Below, piece after piece: positions 53,828 to 62,880 of a DNA stretch of 64,000 nt; the first letter of the stretch is position 1; each line of letters begins with the position of its first letter. Below the pieces are notes generated by a model. The model was not told the DNA's origin and made no database searches. It was given only the letters and a program-made list of their open reading frames with translations. Source of the DNA: Paracoccaceae bacterium (GTDB lineage: Bacteria > Pseudomonadota > Alphaproteobacteria > Rhodobacterales > Rhodobacteraceae). The DNA lies in the NCBI GenBank assembly GCA_024742835.1, contig JANSXS010000010.1:1-64000 (forward strand), in the 5' to 3' direction. A program made the translations under genes and the position numbers.

Positions 53828-55048
53828 ATGTCACGTTCTCTTGGCCTTGCCACCTATCTGGCCTACACACGGCGCACCACGGCAGGCAGCTACACACCCA
53901 TGGCACAGCGCCCGAGCGGCCCGCTTGTCTGGGCCCATGCCAGCGATCAGACGCATATCAACGCCCTGCTGCAATTGCTGGAGCGGATGCGCGGCCAGCG
54001 ACCGGTCCTGCAAATGCTGCTGTCAGCGCGGCATACCTATGTGGATGACAAGGCCGCCGGGTGGGACCATGTCCATCCCGAGGGCCTGCCAGCCGACAGC
54101 CTTCCCGTCGCAGAGCGCTTCCTGGATCACTGGCGCCCGGATTTCCTTTTGTGGACGGGGGGCGATCTACATGCCGCGTTGATTACGGCCGCATCAGAGC
54201 GTGGCATTCCCATGGCGCTCATAGATATCGAGGAAGACAACCTTGGAAAACCGGGCTGGCGCTGGTTTCCTGACCTGCCGGATGCGCTTTTGCGGTGTTT
54301 CGATGCGATCATGGTACGCGACGAGGCCACGAAACGGCACCTGCGCAGGATCGGTGTGCCCGGTGCCCGTATCGCGGTGACGGGTGCCTTGCTGGATGGC
54401 GCCATGCCGCTGCCCTGTGTCGAAAGCGACCGGTCGGAACTGTCCCGCATCCTGTTGGGGCGTCCCGTCTGGCTGGCGGCAATGCTGCACGAGGACGAAC
54501 TGGATGTCGTGCTTGCGGCACATCGCCAGATCAGCCGGATGGCGCTTCGGGCAATCCTTGTCATCGTGCCGAGGGATCCGGCACGAACACCCGTTTTTCG
54601 CGCCGGACTGGAACAAAGCGGCCTGCGTTTCGTCACATGGTCGCAAGACGAGATACCCGAAGAAACGACGCAGGTCGTTCTTGCGGACACCCAGGGCGAG
54701 CTTGGTCTGTGGTACCGCCTCGCACCGATCAGCTTCATGGGCAGCTCACTGGTCAGCGGGGCCCATGGCAGCGACCCCAACGAACCCGCCGCGCATGGAT
54801 CGGCCATTCTTTACGGGCCGAATATCCGGCGCTATCTGGACAGTTATTCCAGATTTGCACAGTCCGGTGCGGCCCGTATCGTGCGCGACGAAAACACGCT
54901 GGCCAGCGCCGTCAACAGCCTTATCCCCCCCGACAAGAGCGCCGCGATGGCCCATGCCGCATGGGAGGTCGCCTCGCGCAGTGCCGCGCTGACCGACCGT
55001 ATCGCCGATCTGGTGCAAGACCGGCTTGACCAACAGGAGGCCGGATAA
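53828..55048 (+). CDS. waaA: 3-deoxy-D-manno-octulosonic acid transferase (WaaA/KdtA)
   Basis: The protein, about 406 residues, is a GT30 Kdo transferase that adds Kdo to lipid A precursors at the inner membrane. It shows [39 protein letters not shown] and [30 protein letters not shown], the family nucleotide-sugar motif. ATG 53828 ([16 protein letters not shown]) fits homologues and the ribosome binding site; ATG 53762 is 22 codons upstream. It overlaps lpxK by a TAATG junction. Confidence 0.9.
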   Translation: MSRSLGLATYLAYTRRTTAGSYTPMAQRPSGPLVWAHASDQTHINALLQLLERMRGQRPVLQMLLSARHTYVDDKAAGWDHVHPEGLPADSLPVAERFLDHWRPDFLLWTGGDLHAALITAASERGIPMALIDIEEDNLGKPGWRWFPDLPDALLRCFDAIMVRDEATKRHLRRIGVPGARIAVTGALLDGAMPLPCVESDRSELSRILLGRPVWLAAMLHEDELDVVLAAHRQISRMALRAILVIVPRDPARTPVFRAGLEQSGLRFVTWSQDEIPEETTQVVLADTQGELGLWYRLAPISFMGSSLVSGAHGSDPNEPAAHGSAILYGPNIRRYLDSYSRFAQSGAARIVRDENTLASAVNSLIPPDKSAAMAHAAWEVASRSAALTDRIADLVQDRLDQQEAG

Positions 55049-56049
55049 TGCGCGCGCCCGCCTTCTGGGACAGACCGCCCGACGCGCCCGGCCCGCTGGC
55101 GCGGCTGCTGACGCCGCTGGGGTGGCTCTATGCCGCCGGAACGGCCAGGCGCGTGGCGCGCCCGGCGTCCTTGCGTGCCCCGGTGCCGGTGATTTGCGTC
55201 GGCAATATCAACGCGGGCGGCACCGGCAAGACTCCGACGGTGATCGCGGTGGTCACGCGAATGCGCGACATGGGGCACATCCCGGCGATCGTGTCGCGGG
55301 GTCATGGCGGGCGGCTGACCGGCCCTGTGCAGGTCGATCCGCGCCGTCACGATGCGGCGGATGTGGGCGATGAGCCGCTGCTTCTGGCCGCCTTTGCCGA
55401 TACCTGGATCGGACGGGACCGGGCCGAGGCCGCTCGCGCGGCCATCACGGCGGGGGCGGAAGTGATCGTGATGGATGACGGTCATCAGAACCCCGCCGTG
55501 GCCAAGGATCTGCGGCTTGTCGTCGTCGACGCAGTCAAGGGATTTGGCAACGGGCGTTGCCTGCCAGCCGGTCCGCTGCGCGAACCCGTGGACGCGGGCC
55601 TGTCGCGGGCCGATATGGTGATTTCCATCGGCGCGGCGGGCGCGCAGGCCCGGTTCAACGCCACATGGGGAGCGGCCCTGACGCAACCGCATCTGCGGGG
55701 CCACCTTTCGCCGTTGCAGACGGGCATGGATTGGACCGACACGCCCTTGCTGGCCTTTGCCGGCATCGGACACCCGGAAAAGTTTTTCGCTACATTGCAG
55801 GGGCTTGGTGCCACGCTCGTGCGCAAGGAGGCGCTGGAGGATCACCAACCACTGACACAGGCCCTGATGACCCGTCTGGAAGGCGAGGCGAAGTTACGCG
55901 GCGCGCAGCTTGTAACCACAGAAAAAGACGCCGTGCGCCTGCCACCAGAGTTCCGCCAAAAGGTTGTCACCCTGCCCGTGCGGCTGGAAATGGATGATTG
56001 GACAGCGTTCGACACGGCCCTGGCCCGGCTCGGGCTGCACGCCTTATAG
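55048..56049 (+). CDS. lpxK: Tetraacyldisaccharide 4'-kinase
   Basis: A 333-residue LpxK. The P-loop [14 protein letters not shown] (about 52-65), [11 protein letters not shown] and DDGHQN are the expected active-site segments. It phosphorylates the 4' position of the lipid A disaccharide before Kdo addition. It is directly coupled to waaA (stop and start share one base), so the operon provides two lipid A steps. Confidence 0.95.
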   Translation: MRAPAFWDRPPDAPGPLARLLTPLGWLYAAGTARRVARPASLRAPVPVICVGNINAGGTGKTPTVIAVVTRMRDMGHIPAIVSRGHGGRLTGPVQVDPRRHDAADVGDEPLLLAAFADTWIGRDRAEAARAAITAGAEVIVMDDGHQNPAVAKDLRLVVVDAVKGFGNGRCLPAGPLREPVDAGLSRADMVISIGAAGAQARFNATWGAALTQPHLRGHLSPLQTGMDWTDTPLLAFAGIGHPEKFFATLQGLGATLVRKEALEDHQPLTQALMTRLEGEAKLRGAQLVTTEKDAVRLPPEFRQKVVTLPVRLEMDDWTAFDTALARLGLHAL

Positions 56050-56093
56050 CGCGCCGCACGGTCCAGATGACCGGGGCGCGCCCTGTTCAGGCG

Positions 56094-56774
56094 TCACTCT
56101 TCAAGAAGGCCGTCGATGATCGTCTGGATTTCGGCGTAAGACATGTTCGAGTGAGTTTCGCCGTTTATGACAAGCGTCGGCGTCGAGGTGACATTGTGCT
56201 CTTCGGCGTTTTCCTGAAACCATGCCACAAGGGTCTTGGCCTTGTCGGCATCCGACAGGCAGCTTTCAAGCTGGTCTTCGGACAGGCCAGCGACCTTGCC
56301 GATCTTGCGCAACCGGTCGGTGATCGCCACGGGATCCTGCCCGTTGCCGATCCAGTCTTTTTGCTGCTCGTAGATCAGCTCGGCAATCCCGAAGAAACGC
56401 TGTTCACCGCCGCAACGTGCCACCATCGACGCCCACAGACCGAAGCGGTCAAAATAGACATCGCGATAGATGAAGCGTACCTTGCCAGTGTCGACATAAT
56501 CCGCCTTCAGCTGCTTGAGCTGATTGTCGTGAAACGTCGCGCAATGCGGACAGGTGAACGACGCGTATTCGATCACCGTCACCGAGGCGTCCTCGGGGCC
56601 CATGGCCATTTCCGTGATCGTCGAGGTATCCACATCATCGGCCTCTTGCGCGTTGGCCGCGCCGAACAGATCGCTGCCCGCAGGGGCTGTCGAGCTGGCG
56701 GACTGGCTGAGCCAGTAACCGGCACCGGCGGCAAGGGCGAGGGCGATTGCCCCGGAAAGAAGGACGTTTTTCAT
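56094..56774 (-). CDS. DsbA family thioredoxin-domain protein
   Basis: The 226-residue protein has an N-terminal signal or membrane anchor (about 1-25) and a DsbA-like thioredoxin fold with the active site CPHC in SFTCPHCATFH and the cis-Pro in TSTPTLVING. It is a probable periplasmic disulfide oxidoreductase. It follows dciA in the same direction with 18 bp between, an arrangement often found next to mutY in Alphaproteobacteria. It converges on lpxK. Confidence 0.92.
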   Translation of the reverse strand: MKNVLLSGAIALALAAGAGYWLSQSASSTAPAGSDLFGAANAQEADDVDTSTITEMAMGPEDASVTVIEYASFTCPHCATFHDNQLKQLKADYVDTGKVRFIYRDVYFDRFGLWASMVARCGGEQRFFGIAELIYEQQKDWIGNGQDPVAITDRLRKIGKVAGLSEDQLESCLSDADKAKTLVAWFQENAEEHNVTSTPTLVINGETHSNMSYAEIQTIIDGLLEE

Positions 56775-56792
56775 TATGTCACCTTGATCAGG

Positions 56793-57314
56793 TTAGCGTT
56801 TCGTTTTGGACAGTACATTGCGCCCCAGTGTTTCAAGCGCAGCGCGTAGCCCGGCATCCGCGACCGGCTCTGCCAGTTGGCTGGCATGGCGCAGCGTTTC
56901 GGGGTCTGGCGGCGTGACCTTGTCGCCGGTGTTGCGATGCGCAAAACTGACCTGGCCTTCAGCGAATCCCGTTGGCGCGGTCTGGGTGATATGGATGCGC
57001 GAAATGGCATTGTAGCCATAGGCGGCATTGACGCGTTCGCGCAGCGTCTCTTTCTGCATGTCAAGCATCGGCGCTTGCGGCCCGGTGGTCAGCACGGTCA
57101 GCGTGGCACCCAAACCTTGACGACCATAGGAAATCTTGACCGGGCGCGATATCTTGGCCAGGTCGGCCCCGGCGATCTCTGGCCAGTGCGTCAACACGCG
57201 GGATACAGCAAAGCCACGGCTTTCCGATACCTTGCGGATACGGGCACCCAAAAGCGCGCCGCTGCGTTTGAAGCCCCGAGTGGTGCCCTTGTAATCGCCA
57301 TTTTGCGCGGGCAT
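56793..57314 (-). CDS. DUF721/DciA family protein
   Basis: The 173-residue protein has the DUF721 domain (SRVLTHWPEIAGADLAKISRPVKISYG, LTVLTTGPQAPMLDMQKETLRERVNAAYG, HITQTA). DciA-type proteins load the replicative helicase in bacteria without DnaC, so this is the probable helicase loader. It is divergent from mutY with about 75 bp between starts and upstream of the dsbA gene. Confidence 0.88.
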   Translation of the reverse strand: MPAQNGDYKGTTRGFKRSGALLGARIRKVSESRGFAVSRVLTHWPEIAGADLAKISRPVKISYGRQGLGATLTVLTTGPQAPMLDMQKETLRERVNAAYGYNAISRIHITQTAPTGFAEGQVSFAHRNTGDKVTPPDPETLRHASQLAEPVADAGLRAALETLGRNVLSKTKR

Positions 57315-57387
57315 GGCTCGCCTCCTTTGCCAGTGCGCCTAACTTAAGGGATCGAGCAGGGGTTGCCACCCCAAAGAGAGGTAAAAG

Positions 57388-58443
57388 ATGCGTGACAGCG
57401 ACAGCCTTCTGGCATGGTACGACACCCATGCCCGTGACCTGCCCTGGCGGGTAGGGCCGCATCAGCGCGCGCAGGGGGTGCGCCCCGATCCCTATCGCGT
57501 GTGGCTGAGCGAGGTGATGTTGCAACAAACAACCGTTGCTGCCGTGAAAAGCTATTTTCAAAGGTTCACAACGCTATGGCCCACGGTCGGCAATCTTGCC
57601 GCTGCCGAAGACGGTGCCGTGATGGGCGAATGGGCCGGGCTTGGATATTACGCACGGGCGCGCAACCTGCTGAAATGCGCGCGCGAGGTGGCGGACCGCC
57701 ACGGCGGGCGGTTTCCCGACACGGCAGAGGGCTTGCAGGCCTTGCCGGGGATCGGCCCCTATACCTCGGCAGCGATTGCCGCCATTGCCTTTGATCGGCC
57801 CGAAACCGTGGTGGATGGCAACGTCGAACGGGTCATGGCGCGCATCCACGATATTCGCACACCGATGCCTGCCGCGAAGACCGCGATGAAAGCCGCCGCC
57901 AAACGCATGACGCCGCAGGCGCGGCCCGGCGATTACGCCCAGGCGGTGATGGATCTGGGTGCTACGATCTGCACCCCGCGCAACCCGGCCTGCGGCATCT
58001 GCCCTTGGCGTGACATATGCGCGGCGCGGCGCGCAGGCGTGCAGGCGGACCTGCCGGTGAAGGCCCCGAAAAAGGCCAAGCCGGTTAGGTTAGGCATCGC
58101 CTATGTGGCCCGGCGCGCGGATGGTGCATGGCTTTTGGAGCGGCGCGAGGACCGCGGGCTTTTGGGCGGGATGCTGGGCTGGCCCGGCAGCGACTGGGGC
58201 GAGAACACGCCACAGCCCGCGCCGCCGCTGGATACCGATTGGACGCTACTGCCAGAGGAGGCGCGGCACACTTTCACGCATTTTCACCTGCGCCTGAAAA
58301 TTGCTGTCGCCCGAGTGGCTAAAGACGCGCCACCCCTGCGCGGCGACTTTTTGCCCCATTCGGCCTTTCGGCCATCAGATTTGCCAACGGTAATGCGCAA
58401 GGTTTTTGACTTGGCGCAAGAAAGCCTGCAAGAAATTGAATAA
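57388..58443 (+). CDS. mutY: A/G-specific adenine glycosylase
   Basis: A 351-residue MutY that removes adenine mispaired with 8-oxoguanine. It has the catalytic Glu in LSEVMLQQTTV, the helix-hairpin-helix LPGIGPYTSAAIAAIAF, the catalytic Asp in VVDGNVERVMAR, the 4Fe-4S loop Cys-x6-Cys-x2-Cys-x5-Cys in CTPRNPACGICPWRDIC, and a C-terminal NUDIX-like domain (GMLGWPGSDW, HTFTHFHLRL). It is followed 34 bp later by alkB. Confidence 0.95.
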   Translation: MRDSDSLLAWYDTHARDLPWRVGPHQRAQGVRPDPYRVWLSEVMLQQTTVAAVKSYFQRFTTLWPTVGNLAAAEDGAVMGEWAGLGYYARARNLLKCAREVADRHGGRFPDTAEGLQALPGIGPYTSAAIAAIAFDRPETVVDGNVERVMARIHDIRTPMPAAKTAMKAAAKRMTPQARPGDYAQAVMDLGATICTPRNPACGICPWRDICAARRAGVQADLPVKAPKKAKPVRLGIAYVARRADGAWLLERREDRGLLGGMLGWPGSDWGENTPQPAPPLDTDWTLLPEEARHTFTHFHLRLKIAVARVAKDAPPLRGDFLPHSAFRPSDLPTVMRKVFDLAQESLQEIE

Positions 58444-58477
58444 CGGTTTCGGTATTCGGAATTAAGGGGTCAATTGC

Positions 58478-59620
58478 ATGATAATTCCGGCGGATCAGAT
58501 GGGCCGTTTAACCCGCGCCTTGCCGTTTGGTATGTCCCTGCTGCTTGCGCCGGTTGCCGTGTTCAGCGCGCTGCATGGCGGGTGGGCCGTGGTTCTTTTG
58601 CCCTTGGTGACATGGTATTTCTTTTCGTTTCTCGACGCCATTCTCGGGCTGGAGCTGAATAACGCGGACCCCGAAACAGCAGAGGGGCAGTTGACCTTTT
58701 ACCGCGCGATCACGCTGATGTGGGCGCCGGTGCAGGCGGCACTGTTGTTCTGGATGATCTGGTATGTCGCCGGGCCGGGCGACGCGCATTTGGGGACGCT
58801 GGAAAAGATCGTCCTGTTTTTCGGGGTCGGCGTGATCACCGGGACCATCGGGATCAATTACGCACATGAATTGATGCATCAGCAAAACCGCGTCGAGCGG
58901 GGCTTGGGCGATATCCTTTTGGCGATGGTGCTGTATTCCCATTTCCGGTCAGAGCACCTTTTGGTCCATCACCGCTATGTCGCCACCCCGCGCGACCCGG
59001 TGACTGCGCGGTATAACGAGGGATTTCACCGTTTCTTTCCGCGCGTCCTGCGGCAAAGTTTCAAATCGGCCTTTCTGGCCGAAAAGGCGATGCTGGCCCG
59101 CAAGGACAAGCCGTGGCACGCGGCTGAAAACCCGTTCTGGACATATTGGGCGTTGCAGGCGGCCTGCCTTGGTCTGGCGCTGATCCTTGGGGGTTGGGTG
59201 GGGCTTTTGCTGTTTCTGTGGCAGGCTTTTGTCGCCATCTGGCAGCTTGAACTGGTCAACTATGTCGAACATTACGGGCTGACCCGCAAACATCTGGGCG
59301 AGGGACGCTATGAACATGTGCAGCCGCGCCATAGCTGGAATGCGGCGCACAAGGCGTCAAACTGGCTTTTGATCAACCTGCAACGGCATTCGGACCACCA
59401 CTACAAGCCAAGCCGGCGGTTTCCTCTGTTGCAGACCTACACAGAGGATGATGCGCCGCAATTGCCCTACGGCTATCCAATCATGACAATGGCCGCGATG
59501 ATCCCACCAGTATGGCGGCGGGTCATGAACCCGCGCGTGCGCGCTTGGCGCAAACGGTATTATCCCGAAATCGCGGATTGGACGCCCTATAACAAGGCTC
59601 GGAATCCCTTGCCGCGCTAA
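58478..59620 (+). CDS. alkB: Alkane 1-monooxygenase (AlkB-type)
   Basis: The 380-residue integral membrane di-iron monooxygenase has about six transmembrane helices and the histidine boxes HELMH (130-134), HLLVHHRY (160-167) and QRHSDHH (302-308), plus NYVEHYG (261-267), the AlkB signature. It would hydroxylate the end of n-alkanes in the inner membrane with rubredoxin as electron donor. No rubredoxin gene lies in the window. It is downstream of mutY in the same direction and the puc operon follows after about 420 bp. Confidence 0.93.
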   Translation: MIIPADQMGRLTRALPFGMSLLLAPVAVFSALHGGWAVVLLPLVTWYFFSFLDAILGLELNNADPETAEGQLTFYRAITLMWAPVQAALLFWMIWYVAGPGDAHLGTLEKIVLFFGVGVITGTIGINYAHELMHQQNRVERGLGDILLAMVLYSHFRSEHLLVHHRYVATPRDPVTARYNEGFHRFFPRVLRQSFKSAFLAEKAMLARKDKPWHAAENPFWTYWALQAACLGLALILGGWVGLLLFLWQAFVAIWQLELVNYVEHYGLTRKHLGEGRYEHVQPRHSWNAAHKASNWLLINLQRHSDHHYKPSRRFPLLQTYTEDDAPQLPYGYPIMTMAAMIPPVWRRVMNPRVRAWRKRYYPEIADWTPYNKARNPLPR

Positions 59621-59875
59621 AACCCTGCCAACGCACGCAACCGATCATTTTGCAGAATACAGGCCGGGCCGTCATGGAATCGCTTTGATTGCCGTGACAT
59701 CCCCGGTTGAGATCTGTCACAGGAATTGCGCATGAACCGGCCTTTTCCAAAGAGCGAGGCGCTTGATAGGCGTTTTTCCGCAGGTTGTGAAATTTCAAAA
59801 TGAATCCTGTCACTTACACTTTGTGCGCGTGTGAAGCACCTGTATCCGGGCGTGTTTTGTCAAGTCCCAAATGGG

Positions 59876-59893
59876 TGTCATTTTTAAATTACA
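59876..59893 (+). promoter_or_regulatory. PpsR/CrtJ-type operator 1 (TGT-N12-ACA)
   Basis: TGT at 59876-59878, 12 nt, ACA at 59891-59893. This is the consensus half-site pair for the PpsR/CrtJ repressor, which controls photosystem genes in response to oxygen and light. Confidence 0.8.
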
Positions 59894-59901
59894 TTTGTTT
59901 T

Positions 59902-59919
59902 TGTCAATTTAGTGTGACA
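59902..59919 (+). promoter_or_regulatory. PpsR/CrtJ-type operator 2 (TGT-N12-ACA)
   Basis: TGT at 59902-59904, 12 nt, ACA at 59917-59919. The 8-bp spacing from operator 1 is that reported for cooperative CrtJ binding at paired sites. Confidence 0.8.
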
Positions 59920-60044
59920 CCTTGACGCTAGGTCAGAGCGCCGACTGCCCTGACCAGCAGTGAAGACGATGACCAATCCCGGCCTCCGCCGGGTGCGGGT
60001 TGCTCCGGCGCATTGTCAAGGACAAGACATGAGGAGACGGTAAG

Positions 60045-60200
60045 ATGTCCGATGATCCCGATAAGGTATGGCCGACCGGCCTGACACTTCGCGAAGCGGA
60101 GGAGGTTCATAGCTACATGATTGATGGCACACGCGTTTTCGGCGTGATCGCGCTTTTGGCGCATATCCTTGTGGCGGTTTCCACGCCGTGGCTTGGATAA
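60045..60200 (+). CDS. pucB: Light-harvesting 2 complex beta polypeptide
   Basis: A 51-residue LH2 beta chain. After a polar N-terminus with TGLTLREAEEVHSYMIDGTR it has one transmembrane helix with the B850 bacteriochlorophyll ligand His40 (LLAHILVA) and ends STPWLG. His22 lies near the membrane surface, as in the family. GAGGAGAC (60031-60038) gives a good ribosome binding site. It is followed 12 bp later by pucA. Confidence 0.93.
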   Translation: MSDDPDKVWPTGLTLREAEEVHSYMIDGTRVFGVIALLAHILVAVSTPWLG

Positions 60201-60212
60201 GGGGGACAAGAC

Positions 60213-60530
60213 ATGAACAATGCAAAACTTTGGCTCGTCGTGTCACCCAATTTAGGCATTCCGATCTTTCTGGGTGCCGTGGCCGTAGGCTCGTTTGCCG
60301 TGCATCTGGCCTTGGTCAAGAACACCACCTGGATTCAAAGCTTCCATCAGGGCGAGGAAATTAGCGCCGACAGCGCTGCTTTGACGGAAGAGGGGGCAGC
60401 AGCCGCAACCGCAAGCTACGCGATACCTGCCACGGATGGGGCCACCGAGATAACGGTGATCCTGCCGGACGGCACCCATGCAAAGGCGCTTTTGCAACCG
60501 CCCGAGCGTCTGGCCTCTGCCACGCAATAA
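60213..60530 (+). CDS. pucA: Light-harvesting 2 complex alpha polypeptide, atypical
   Basis: A 105-residue LH2 alpha chain. Residues 1-47 are typical: KLWLVVSPNLGIPIFLG, His31 as B850 ligand (FAVHLA) and TTW 38-40. Residues 44-45 are Phe-His where canonical LH2 alpha chains have Tyr-Tyr or Tyr-Trp that hydrogen bond to B850. A C-terminal extension of about 50 residues, rich in Ala, Thr and Glu, follows residue 50; ordinary PucA is about 50-60 residues. GGGGGACAAGAC precedes ATG 60213. It pairs with pucB. Confidence 0.9.
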   Translation: MNNAKLWLVVSPNLGIPIFLGAVAVGSFAVHLALVKNTTWIQSFHQGEEISADSAALTEEGAAAATASYAIPATDGATEITVILPDGTHAKALLQPPERLASATQ

Positions 60531-60612
60531 AACCACAAGTCCGGCGGGTTCCATAAAGCAGTACCATAACGCTTTGAATCCACCGGGCTCTTGACCCAAT
60601 TCACAAATGACA

Positions 60613-60625
60613 CCGGGCAACCCGG
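60613..60625 (+). promoter_or_regulatory. Small hairpin before pucC
   Basis: CCGGG-CAA-CCCGG forms a 5-bp stem in the 107-bp pucA-pucC gap, 12 nt before the pucC start. Intercistronic hairpins set the ratio of LH2 subunits to PucC transcript in other species; here this is inference. Confidence 0.35.
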
Positions 60626-60637
60626 CATTGGACGATC

Positions 60638-62080
60638 ATGCTGAATTACCGGAGCTTCGCGTTACGCAAACTGACATCGGTCGCGCCCAGATATCTGCCC
60701 TTTGCGGATGTGGCCACGCCCGAGGTGCCGCTGTCGCGCCTGCTTCGGCTGTCACTGTTCCAGGTGACTGTGGGCATGGCGCTTGTGCTTTTGGTCGGCA
60801 CGCTGAACCGGGTGATGATCGTCGAACTTGCTGTCCCCGCCAGCATCGTGGCGATCATGCTGGCGATGCCGCTTGTGTTTGCGCCGCTGCGCGCGCTGAT
60901 CGGCTACAAGTCCGATACACATCGCAGCGCGCTAGGCCTGCGGCGGGTGCCCTATATCTGGAAAGGCACGATGTGCCAGTTCGGGGGCTTTGCGATCATG
61001 CCTTTCGCGCTTTTGGTGCTGTCCGGCTTTGGCGAAGCGGTCGATGCCCCCCGCTGGTTCGGGATAAGCGCCGCCGCGCTGGCCTTTCTGCTGGTCGGTG
61101 CCGGCTTGCACATGGTGCAGACGGTGGGGCTGGCCCTTGCCACGGATCTTGTCCACGAGGACGATCAGCCAAAGGCCGTCGGCCTGATGTATGTGATGCT
61201 TTTGTTCGGGATGGTCGCCAGCGCCCTGTTGTTTGGCTCATTGCTTGATCCCTACAGCCCCGCACGCCTTATACAGGTGATCCAGGGGGCAGCCGTGGTC
61301 ACGGTCACGCTTAATCTGGTGGCGCTATGGAAACAGGAACCAAGGGACCGTGCCCGCGCCGCGCGCATGGACACGGTACAACATCCTCCGTTCGAGACAG
61401 CCCTGCGCGGGATGGCATCGCGCCCAGGCATGTTGCGACTGTTGGTTGTGATCGCCTTGGGCACCTTTGGCTACGGCATGGCGGATGTCCTGCTGGAACC
61501 TTATGGCGGGCAGGCGCTTGGCCTAAGCGTGGCGGATACGACAAAGCTTACCGCGCTTCTGGCCGGGGGCACGCTGATCGGTTTCGGTATTGCCTCTCGC
61601 GTCCTGGGCCAGGGCGGCGAACCGCGTCGCGTGGGCATTACCGGCACGCTGATCGGCATACCCGGTTTCGCGGCCATCATCGCGGCCTCCTTCGGCGGCG
61701 GGCTGTTCGCCTTTCTGGCAGGCACGATCCTGACAGGCGTGGGTGCGGGGCTTTTCGGTCATGCGACCCTCACGGCCACGATGCGCACCGCGCCAAAAGG
61801 CCAAATCGGGCTTGCCCTGGGGCTTTGGGGTGCCGTGCAGGCCACCTGCGCCGGGATTGCCGTCGCGCTTGCAGGAATCGTGCGCGACATTGTGCTTATG
61901 GGAGCAGGAACCAGCGCCACGACCCCTTATCTCGTGGTATTCAGTATTGAACTCGTCACGCTGGCACTGGCCGTCCTTGTGGCGCTGCCGATGATGGCGG
62001 GCAAAACCTACCGGGCAAAGGGAGCGACAAACGCACCCCATAGCACAGGCACAGATCAACCATCGGTGGAGGTAACATGA
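60638..62080 (+). CDS. pucC: PucC (light-harvesting 2 assembly protein, BCH1 family MFS)
   Basis: A 480-residue MFS-like membrane protein with about 12 helices and family signatures RTLGYK-like ALIGYKSDTHRSALGLRRVPYIWKG and HMVQTVGLALATDLVHEDDQPKAVGLMYVMLLFG. PucC/LhaA proteins are needed for LH2 assembly and may deliver bacteriochlorophyll. No strong Shine-Dalgarno precedes ATG 60638. The stop overlaps the next gene (ATGA at 62077-62080). It belongs to the pucBAC operon. Confidence 0.94.
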   Translation: MLNYRSFALRKLTSVAPRYLPFADVATPEVPLSRLLRLSLFQVTVGMALVLLVGTLNRVMIVELAVPASIVAIMLAMPLVFAPLRALIGYKSDTHRSALGLRRVPYIWKGTMCQFGGFAIMPFALLVLSGFGEAVDAPRWFGISAAALAFLLVGAGLHMVQTVGLALATDLVHEDDQPKAVGLMYVMLLFGMVASALLFGSLLDPYSPARLIQVIQGAAVVTVTLNLVALWKQEPRDRARAARMDTVQHPPFETALRGMASRPGMLRLLVVIALGTFGYGMADVLLEPYGGQALGLSVADTTKLTALLAGGTLIGFGIASRVLGQGGEPRRVGITGTLIGIPGFAAIIAASFGGGLFAFLAGTILTGVGAGLFGHATLTATMRTAPKGQIGLALGLWGAVQATCAGIAVALAGIVRDIVLMGAGTSATTPYLVVFSIELVTLALAVLVALPMMAGKTYRAKGATNAPHSTGTDQPSVEVT

Positions 62081-62781
62081 CCCTGGTCATCACACGTCTT
62101 TTCAAGGATGAGACAACGGCGCGCAAAGCATTTGGTGCCCTGAGCGACAAGAAACTGCCGCCCCGCGATATGCGGATCGTGACGGCAAAGCGCGGCGAAA
62201 CCGCCGACCATCTGGAAGAGCGCCTGCGCGACATGGATGTCGCCGCCGATGCCGTTCAGGACTACGCAAGCAACCTTGCCGCGGGTGGCAAAGCGGTGCT
62301 GCTGGTCAACGCCACATCGAAACCACTTTGCGCCGCACGCATCACACGCGAGACGCTGGCCGGGTTTCCCAATATCGCCGTTGGCGCGGTGGAAGAGGAA
62401 AACTACGTCCCCGATCGCCCGATACGATCGCCCAGCATTCTGGACACGCACCCGCATATGCTGATGTCGCCTTTGGATCGTGTTCGTATCCGCGAAGGTG
62501 CCCCGATCTCACGCGGTTTGGGGCCAAAACTGTTGCTCAAACAGCGCCCACGCAGATCCGCCATTCGCGGAGGCCGCTTCATGTCGCAGAGAATATGGCC
62601 AATGTCCCTTTTGAAAGACAAGAAACCGGCCAATTCCGCCATCAAGGGCGGCAAGCACATGTCAAAATCGTTTTGGCCAATGAACCTGATTTCGCGCAGG
62701 GAACGCAGCCTGTCGGTCATTCCCGGCGGTGCCTTGCCGATGACGCGCGGTTTGGGCATGAAGGCGATCATTCGGCGTTGA
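62077..62781 (+). CDS. Uncharacterised protein with stress-protein-like N-terminus and C-terminal basic repeats, coupled to pucC
   Basis: A 234-residue protein. Residues 1-110 (LVITRLFKDETTARKAFGAL, DMRIVTAKRG, GGKAVLLVNATSK) resemble the YflT/GsiB-like general-stress fold by pattern only. Residues about 130-234 consist of four repeats of about 22-26 residues: EGAPISRGLGPKLLLKQR, SAIRGGRFMSQRIWPMSLL, SAIKGGKHMSKSFWPMNLI and SVIPGGALPMTRGLGMKAII. The repeats are basic, with a WPM or GLG core. There is no signal or clear transmembrane helix. GGAGG precedes ATG 62077, which overlaps the pucC stop. I know no characterised family; a role in LH2 assembly or membrane attachment is inferred from operon position only. 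Confidence 0.8.
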   Translation: MTLVITRLFKDETTARKAFGALSDKKLPPRDMRIVTAKRGETADHLEERLRDMDVAADAVQDYASNLAAGGKAVLLVNATSKPLCAARITRETLAGFPNIAVGAVEEENYVPDRPIRSPSILDTHPHMLMSPLDRVRIREGAPISRGLGPKLLLKQRPRRSAIRGGRFMSQRIWPMSLLKDKKPANSAIKGGKHMSKSFWPMNLISRRERSLSVIPGGALPMTRGLGMKAIIRR

Positions 62782-62805
62782 CCCACGGCAACGTGAAATT
62801 CATGG

Positions 62806-62835
62806 AAGGCCCGTCACGCCTCGGCGGGCCTTTTG
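62806..62835 (+). terminator. Terminator of the puc operon
   Basis: AAGGCCCG (62806-62813) pairs with CGGGCCTT (62825-62832) across an 11-nt loop and is followed by TT. It lies 24 bp after the stop of the 234-residue gene. Confidence 0.8.
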
Positions 62836-62880
62836 CTTGGGCGGTTCATAAAGCGTGCGCAAAACGCGTTCGGCAAAGAA

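Larger units (their letters stand above)
59621..60044 (+). promoter_or_regulatory. puc upstream region (about 420 bp without a gene)
   Basis: This gap is AT-rich near 59760-59920 and contains the two PpsR-type sites listed separately. A short GC hairpin lies in the expected leader (CCCGGC-CTCC-GCCGGG at 59978-59993). I found no FnrL-type TTGAT-N4-ATCAA and no unambiguous -10 for the puc promoter. Confidence 0.6.

Noticed and set aside
59621..60044. FnrL site upstream of puc
   Set aside because: No TTGAT-N4-ATCAA or close variant found, so oxygen control was attributed to PpsR-type sites only.
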